From Micromussa lordhowensis (Eukaryota; Cnidaria; Anthozoa; Scleractinia; Lobophylliidae): a stretch of DNA of 64,000 nucleotides. Below, one piece after another: positions 57,446 to 64,000 of this stretch (its first letter is position 1; every line of letters starts with the position of its first letter). Position numbers and translations under genes: made by a program. Where the stretch lies: positions 19,147,694 to 19,211,693 of the forward strand of contig OZ026600.1 in assembly GCA_964020085.1 (NCBI GenBank), given 5' to 3'. The notes under the pieces were generated by a model, which was given only the letters and a program-made list of their open reading frames with translations, did no database searches and had not been told where the DNA came from.

Positions 57446-58338
57446 ATGCTAATTCGTGGAAAGTTTCCGCGCAAATTTACAGAGCCTAGTATGTTGTCTG
57501 AAATAAGACAGTCAATGTCTTTTTCTGATTATAGGGATCAGGTGATCTGTCATTTTGACCGGTGCTTGGCAGAGCCCAAAAGCTGTCCTTTACATTGCGG
57601 AGTAATTTTTGGAGAATCCTCCTCAGTTGAAGATCATTTTGCTGATTTCAGCAACAGTCACCTGAACACAACTGTGGAATGGATGATAAACTCTAAGAAA
57701 AAATTAAATAAGGTATGAATTCAGGGTTGGGTGATTTCAGGGTATCAGTGACCATAGAACAAAGGACTTTAGGAGATATCATCATTATCCTTTATCACCC
57801 CAACCCTCTAATGCATAGAATTCTTTGCCAATGCTTTGGCCCTCTCTCAGTAGTCGCATAGTCTTTCTAGCTCCTACAGCATGGAAAATATATATAGCAA
57901 CGAAAATCAAAACAGAATGTCTTTAGAAAACCTACCGCAGCACTTGCTTTTCAACCCTTTAGGTGATCAGTGGCGGATCCAGACCTCGGGCTAAGGCAAG
58001 TGGGGGCCAGGGGGTAGTTTTTGCTTGCCATGCCGGCTTTTCTACCTTCTGTTTTTATTACCCAACAAATTAGGGGGCCTCCCCCCTAGATCCACCACAG
58101 TTGATATTGTGCGTATTTGCATTAAAATACATTGGCATAAGATTAATGAAGTGCATACTGCCTGAAATGGGACAGAAGCAAAAATTGTGACCTTTAATAA
58201 TACTGATATTTATCTCTCAAGGTACTGCCATCACATCAAACCATGGACAAAGCGATGTTTGACCGGAATGTAAAAAAGAAAGGAAGTGTCAAGAAGCCCA
58301 GAGATTTCAACAAAGTTGTTACTTTAATAGCGCCGTAA
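57446..58338 (+). CDS. Small two-exon gene, function unknown
   Basis: The model is join(57446..57712, 58222..58338), 127 aa, starting MLIRGKFPRK; an upstream in-frame ATG at 57431 is possible. The donor AATAAG|GTATGA and acceptor CTCTCAAG|GTACTG join in phase 0 and extend the frame by 38 residues to a TAA. The first exon has a Cys/His cluster (CHFDRCLAEPKSCPLHC) that could bind a metal. The second is short and basic (DRNVKKKGSVKKPRDF). I do not recognise the family. It lies between a TLDc remnant and DUF4419 B, on the opposite strand. It could also be a fragment of a longer gene, because sequence after the stop is not obviously a 3' UTR. Confidence 0.45.
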
Positions 58339-59251
58339 ATGAGAACAATTGTGCTCTAAATCTCTATCTGCGGATGAAAAGGAAAATGGGAATATCCACT
58401 CTTTTCACCTCTGGAATGTGAGTTACAAAATATATCTTATTTAATTAATACAGCCATTAATTCAGGATGAGTCACAAGGTTATATTGTGTTAGAATATTA
58501 CTGCAAATGTGGTGTGTTATACCAATAATAACGAGTACTAATGTACAACTTGTTATTCCAAAATAAAATATGGACACTATTGACCTTGATAATGTTGAAA
58601 ATATTGGAATGGTGCAATAAAAATTTGCATTAATTCCAATCGATATTTTAGTATTTTGTTTCAACAAACCTTCTTAAGCTGCCAGTCATAGTGATAGACA
58701 AAAGTGTTAAGGCATTCATGACAGGTGTGCCCGCTCCCCCGATCACATATTGTTGATGTGTGAAGATGATAAACAAAAAATTCAAATATGTTAGAGAATG
58801 TTCAAACTTATTAAACTTCTTTTGCCAGTGATTGAATGGAATACAATTCAACCTGATGCAAAAGTAAATAGAAATTCAATCACTGCAGCCCATATTGTAG
58901 TGCATACACTGTTTCCAAGATTTTAGTGTAAACCATGCACTGTAAACATCTGTTGGCAGCGACAGGCAAAATTAGGAAAGTCTGACGCAAACTGTCCTTG
59001 GCTAATAATATTATGGATCCTCAAACAGACCAATTTTCTTAATTTATAAGATTATTATTAATTAAAACAAGTGGGAAGTTTGTCTCATAAAGCGAGTATT
59101 TCTCATAAACCCAGCACAGTATCTCATAAATTACGCTTTATCAGAAAATTGCAGTACCTTTTTGTATAAAAAAACTATTGTCTATGCATTTAGTTCAAAC
59201 AGAAGATGTCCAGAATGGTATTCTCAATCAGAGAGCTTCGTACACCTTTAT
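58339..59251. other. No gene; 3' flank with duplicated block
   Basis: From about 59040 to 59220 it matches 48480-48660 downstream of DUF4419 A (GTATTTCTCATAAA, TACGCTTTATCAGAAAATTG). The remainder is AT-rich and non-coding. Confidence 0.5.
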
Positions 59252-59252
59252 T
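59247..59252 (-). terminator. Poly(A) signal overlapping the DUF4419 B stop codon
   Basis: The same stop/AATAAA overlap as in the paralogue at 48680-48685. Confidence 0.6.
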
Positions 59253-60457
59253 TAGGTCTCACGGTATTCGCGAAAAGGTGAGTCACTGGAGATCAGAAGA
59301 GACCAGCCTTGGAATGGCTGTACAGAGACCTCCATGTTCTCGTCAGTATGGAAAGTGAAGCCCAGCATTCCTGCCACAACTGCGGCAGTGTCCTCCACGC
59401 CAGACGGGTGTTTGAGGTCGATTGGCACACTTACCAGGCCACTTGTCATCTCCTCGATTTCCACGGCATATTTGTTCCCCTCCAAAAACTCGGTGATCCA
59501 TCCTCTATAACGATACTCGCCAGGGGCGTAAATAATACCTGATGAGTACTTATTCTCGTAACTCATAATATGGCTCCACCATTCGCTTACCGCGCTTCCC
59601 TGGTAAGTAGCCAACAGGTTGCTGAACACTTTTTCGACAACATCCCACCACTCTGACGACAAATTGAGATCATTCTCAATGGGCTCCAGTAGCGTCCGCA
59701 GTACCTTCAGTTTGGATTTTAATTTGCTCCAGTCGTCTTCAGTACCTAGCATCTCTACTGCAGGAATTCCACATCCACACATCATAGCAAAGCGGAAATA
59801 CTCTTGGACGGAAGTCATCATTGTGATCTGCGAAACAATCTTCTGCACTGCAGTTGTGGTGCTGAAATCTGCCGTCATTCCATCCACGAACTCAGGTACT
59901 TTGATGTTCTCTTGTATTCCCTTCGATATTTGATCAAAGAACCAGCTGTAGTCGACGGTATAGATGCTTGTATCGGGCACTACTACCTCGATGGTTTTCT
60001 TTCCTTCGTGATCAACGAACATCTTGCGAACGGACTCTTTCTTGGCGTTTCTGTCGATGGCGCAGGCGACTCGTTTAATAACACAGAACCACCAGTCATC
60101 TGGAGAGGTTCGTAGTTTCCAGTGGTTATTGTATGCTGTCAGAACGGCGGCAAACAAACCGCAGTCTCCAATGGAAAAAATTTTCTCTTTGGATCCTGCA
60201 GCAGCAACTACTTGTTTGGACACAGGGAGTTTGTGAGCTCTGTTCACTTTAACGCTGTTTTGCTCCCTCAGATTATCGATGTGAAGCTTGGTACGAAAGG
60301 CGTATTTCTCGATCAATTCCTTTGCTTGGCTTGGCATAATTTTGTTGTCTTCCGCCTTAGATGGAACCAGGTTGCTATCCAGGGATATGCATTTGACATT
60401 CACTTCATCTTCAGGTTGACCACGAACAACAGGCGACTTGAAAGTGTTGTTAGCCAT
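59252..60457 (-). CDS. DUF4419-domain protein B
   Basis: The product is 401 aa, single exon, from MANNTFKSPV. It is exactly as long as paralogue A and closely similar, sharing SIGDCGLFAAVLTAYNNHWK, SPDDWWFCVIKRVA, CGIPAVEMLGTEDDWSKL and the ending SDSPFREYRET. Differences cluster in the N-terminal linker (residues 1-90) and around AMMCGCGIPA and NKYSSGIIYAPGE, while the domain core is almost unchanged. No stop or frameshift is present, so both copies appear functional. The family has no established biochemical function. The duplication covers 5' and 3' flanks as well, so it was DNA-mediated. Confidence 0.88.
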   Translation of the reverse strand: MANNTFKSPVVRGQPEDEVNVKCISLDSNLVPSKAEDNKIMPSQAKELIEKYAFRTKLHIDNLREQNSVKVNRAHKLPVSKQVVAAAGSKEKIFSIGDCGLFAAVLTAYNNHWKLRTSPDDWWFCVIKRVACAIDRNAKKESVRKMFVDHEGKKTIEVVVPDTSIYTVDYSWFFDQISKGIQENIKVPEFVDGMTADFSTTTAVQKIVSQITMMTSVQEYFRFAMMCGCGIPAVEMLGTEDDWSKLKSKLKVLRTLLEPIENDLNLSSEWWDVVEKVFSNLLATYQGSAVSEWWSHIMSYENKYSSGIIYAPGEYRYRGWITEFLEGNKYAVEIEEMTSGLVSVPIDLKHPSGVEDTAAVVAGMLGFTFHTDENMEVSVQPFQGWSLLISSDSPFREYRET

Positions 60458-60589
60458 TCTGTTTGGAGCACAATTTAAAGAGGAAAGATCAATTCTTTGG
60501 CGGAGAAATATTACACTTCGACGAATAATAGCGAACGTGCAAATATTATCTCGTTTTTTTGAATGATAACCAATGGACTTCAACTGCTA

Positions 60590-60930
60590 AAATTATCAAC
60601 CAATCGTGACTGTTTTTGAATAATGAACAGGTCTGAGCTCTTGAACAGGTCTTAAAACTTCCTGTTTTGCAGTTTTTGGTAGCCTCAAATGCAAAACGTT
60701 TTAAGTCGCATGAATAACCCTGAATGATAGGACAAGACAATGTCTGCGTCAATTGCACGTTACCGCAGTCGAACGGTATTCTAAATGATACTTGAATAAC
60801 CTATCACCTCATAGAAATCGCGAGCTCATAATCTAATTGTTAACTATTCTCGAATATTGAACAGTTCTGATGTCCTTACGTCGAAAGGGCCTGAAAACGT
60901 CCTGTTCACAGTTTTATATAGCCCTGTTTG
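60590..60930 (-). promoter_or_regulatory. Upstream region of DUF4419 B with a duplicated module
   Basis: The stretch AATAATGAACAGGTCTGAGC ... AAAACTTCCTGTTTTGCAGT ... GGTAGCCTC (60618-60686) is repeated in diverged form at 60853-60925 (ATATTGAACAGTTCTGATGT ... AACGTCCTGTTCACAGTT ... ATAGCC). The same module lies upstream of DUF4419 A. The TATA-like TTTTATATAGCC is kept only in the distal copy. Confidence 0.45.
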
Positions 60931-62979
60931 ACCCGCTAACCTTCGGCAACAAGTAACTAAAGGCTGCGTCACCGGGAAAGAATATTGTGTGGCAAGGCGA
61001 CGGCTAATGGCCATGAGTTGTGGTAAGAAAACAAGTCTAATTATATAAAAGATAGGTCCGCACTGCGTACCTGTGTGTGCGTAAGTGTCCTTTTTTGAGT
61101 TTTACGGGTGAAAGAAATTATTATTATTATTAAACTTGGCTGTTTTACTGGAAACGGGCTTTTTTATCGGGATAGGGTGCTGTTCCTATCCCTTCTTCCT
61201 CGTGTTTTATGGCAACTGATCCCTGCCCTTTCCCCGTTTACGCCTGCAACGCAGGCTATATTTGTTAGTGTGTTTAGACAATAAGTAGTCTGCCTACGCA
61301 AGTCCGTTAGCGCCGCTATTACGTCACTCTGTACTGTTGTCGTGGTGTTGCGCGCCTTTTTTGGCGAGAAATATTTTTCAATTGTGAGGACCTTTAATGG
61401 AAGGGAGCTTTTTTACATCAATGAAGGTCTTTGGTTTGTTATATGCGAAATAAAAATATCGTGTTACATAAAATTCCTGGGTATCGACGGATTTGAGCAG
61501 TTCTAAAAATAACATGTAGTAAATATTAAAGTGCTATAATTTTCCACATTACGACATCGTTGTCCGTAATTGGCGCCACGCGGATCATATTCCAGAACTG
61601 ATCCTTAAAACGCGATAAGGCATCCTTTGCATTCACGACATGGTTATGAAAGCCGAAACTTGACCGGTATTTTTCAACCGAGATTCGCATACTAACTTTT
61701 GATCTTGAAAACGCAACTTGAAACACTGCTCAAGCGTACTCTAACAATACCAGCACAATGCAAGTGCAATATAGTCTTTTTCAGTTTCTGAGAGTTTCTG
61801 ACAATCCCTGACAATATGTCTCACTAAGAAGTGCTGCCTACATTAATCAGTTCAAGCCGATAAAAAGGTTGCCTAGCGAAAGGACAATGACTCCTTTCGC
61901 TGTATAGGGCAACGTGCGCCGAACATTCAACCTGCACTAACCACAAGCCGACTCTTGATATGTTGGCTTTTGTGAGCATAATATCTATATTAGCTATTAA
62001 TAAACAATACAACTGCAATCAATATTTTCAAAGCCTACACGAAATTACGAAGCTGGATTTTTGATAAAATGAAAACAGACATGCAATTAAGCAGAAGTTT
62101 TGTACGAAATTACGAAGGATATGAAGATAAAATTTCAAAACAAGCAAACAGACAATTTACCGCATCTCAAAACAAGCTATAAAAGAAAAAAACCTACCTT
62201 GGCAACTGAAAGCTGGGAAAATAAAGATGAAGTATCTTAAAACCGATATGGTACACAAAAGCAAAGCGGCAAACACGAAGGAGGCAGAAAATCCACTCAC
62301 ACAAGCCAACTAGCACCTAATCATCTAAACTAGTGCCCAGTCCTCTTAGTAGAATTTCCTCTTGTAGCCAGACAAACGTTTCCTGCCAAATTAATGTGAG
62401 CTTAGCACACATAAAAAAATTTAAGAACGTTTGGCGACGTGCTGTCAGCTTGCAGGGTCGCTGGCCAAAACTTTATTTTTTTTATGAAGACATAAGTGTT
62501 GGCGACCTGAATTTGCCAACAGTCCAAAATACCTTTCCTTACTGTTTCCTTGAATATATTTTGTCCAGTACAAGTTAATACTAAATATTAATTAATTATT
62601 AACAGTTTTACGGCAGGCTTCAACGTCACGTGCAGATTGTTATCTGTAATTCGATCAAACTTTAGTTTTATATCGAGCCATTCGAACGCCACCAAAGGAC
62701 CAAAAATGCAAAATTACGCGCGTGAACGCACTCTCTAATCTTTGATTACTACTAGTAATAAATTCCAATTATTCGTGTCATCTACACCATAAGGCACTAA
62801 CACCATAAGGTGTAAATTGTATTGTTATTGTTTGTTTGTTTAATTAATTATTAGTTATTAAGAGGAGGTGGATGGGGTAGGTACCTGTGTCTTGTAAGCA
62901 AAACCTGTCACACTGGCGTTGCTGTTTTGACAACAAGACAAAAACTATATATTTGTTTTCGCAAATCTCTTGCTATCCT
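60931..62979. other. No gene recognised
   Basis: Short open frames only. A polymorphic-looking ATT run lies at about 61120-61132. A CACCATAAGG duplication lies at about 62788-62812. Confidence 0.4.
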
Positions 62980-63640
62980 TGTGATGCTATTCTCTTAAAA
63001 TTAGAAATAGCGATGGAACGAGCTATCCCTTAGTCCGTAAAAATCATATCAAGTATCTAGGGGTAATGATTGATGTCTGTGTCTCGTGAAAGCATCACAT
63101 TTCGTACATTTGCTCTCAAATCTCGAGGAATATCGGAATTATATCAAAGCTAAGACATTACCTATCTATAAAGCAACTTAAGCAAATTTACTATAACCTC
63201 ATTTATCCTTATATAGCATACGCAATCTTGGTATGGGGCAGCACCTATATCTCCTCCTTGCAGAAAGTCCAGGTTAAGCAAAATCATGTTGCTCGACTAA
63301 TATTCTTAGCAAATATACGTGGTAAAGATACCGAGAGTGCTCTCCCATTGCTGAACTTGCTAGGCATGCTTACCGTATATTCTCTACAAGTCATAAAATT
63401 TGCCCACCTCTGGCACAAAGGTCTACTACCTGATGTATTTCGCAACACCTTCCAGTATGCTAGCGAAGTGCATAGCTACAATACTAGATATGCAGCCCAG
63501 AAAAACTTATATAAGCCACATGTAAGGATGAACACTGGCAAACAAATGATTTCATTTAAAGCTACTTGTGACGAATGCTCGTGCATATTATCAAATACCA
63601 TCGTTGGATTTAAAGTGGTACTATGATGAAAATCGCATCT
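62980..63640 (+). pseudogene. Non-LTR retrotransposon reverse transcriptase, 3' fragment
   Basis: The translation gives HIKYLGVMID, an early stop, KQLKQIYYNLIYPYIAYAI and WGSTYISSLQKVQVKQNHVA, then LPDVFRNTF and VHSYNTRYA. These are the thumb and C-terminal blocks of LINE-type reverse transcriptases. An in-frame stop and missing 5' parts show 5' truncation, as is usual for LINEs. The endonuclease and catalytic palm are absent. Confidence 0.75.
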
Positions 63641-63804
63641 TTCCTATTGAAGCCATTTGATAACATAAACAAGTAGTCTGTATGAGAAGAAAAATGCTGT
63701 TTACTTTTTTCAAATATCTCTTTTTATTCCAGAGATATTCGAGTTTTAAAAATATGCAAATTAGCCAAGTGATGACGTCATATTCTCAACCTAATTTTGC
63801 TCAT

Positions 63805-63840
<36 letters not shown>

Positions 63841-64000
63841 GGAAATGTTTGATTCTTTGCAGTAAGATTCTACTAAAGGTACTCAACAATACAAGTTTAA
63901 AAGTTTTGTTACCATGGCAACATACTGGGTTCCAGACCTCCCCAAAATTAAAGGCATTTCTGGCCACCCTCAGAATTCCATTTTCATATTTGCAAATGGT
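63641..64000. other. Repeat-like 3' flank
   Basis: It contains AAAATATGCAAATTAGCCAA, GTGATGACGTCATATTCTCA and TACCATGGCAACATACTGG, which look like a dispersed repeat or the LINE 3' region. No coding sequence is seen, and the window ends here. Confidence 0.4.

Overview
The window looks like nuclear DNA of an anthozoan cnidarian, most likely a stony coral. This is inferred from five things: AT-rich sequence; compact metazoan intron-exon genes with canonical GT-AG splice sites; protein matches that I recognise by eye to metazoan METTL5, MRPL40, ZFYVE19 and COA4; cnidarian-style collagen-like membrane proteins; and a dense load of small foldback transposons and tRNA-derived SINEs. No database search was possible. 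All homology statements come from reading the translations.

Layout. 1-6.5 kb: a two-exon coiled-coil gene (minus) shares a 139-bp divergent promoter with METTL5 (plus, two exons), whose intron holds two foldback MITEs. 6.2-11 kb: a tRNA-derived SINE, a TTAA-flanked MITE and no convincing gene. 11.0-20.6 kb: a single-exon hypothetical gene, then two convergent intronless paralogues encoding type II membrane proteins with cytoplasmic tyrosine motifs, a coiled coil, a ten-triplet collagen stretch and a six-cysteine C-terminal domain. 21.2-24.3 kb: a TTAA MITE, then a 2,543-bp terminal-inverted-repeat element with a perfect 6-bp target duplication. That element encloses a complete four-exon gene for a small Cys/His-rich protein and has no visible transposase. 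This is the most unusual object in the window. 25.2-41 kb: MRPL40 (plus), an eleven-exon ZFYVE19/ANCHR gene (minus) and COA4 (plus, two exons). ZFYVE19 and COA4 have start codons only 109 bp apart. The COA4 intron carries a lightly damaged Tc1/mariner transposase.

42-61 kb is a mosaic of local segmental duplications. It holds two intact intronless DUF4419 genes of equal length (401 aa), a third decayed DUF4419 fragment, two TLDc-exon fragments, and repeated flanking blocks broken up by nested MITEs. A small two-exon gene of unknown function lies between the DUF4419 copies. 61-64 kb has little apart from the 3' end of a non-LTR retrotransposon.

Functionally, the conserved genes are housekeeping: 18S rRNA methylation (METTL5), mitochondrial translation (MRPL40), cytochrome oxidase assembly (COA4) and the cytokinetic abscission checkpoint (ZFYVE19). 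The lineage-specific content is the collagen-like receptor pair, the DUF4419/TLDc cluster and the gene-carrying transposon. There is no operon, CRISPR array, rRNA or convincing functional tRNA gene.
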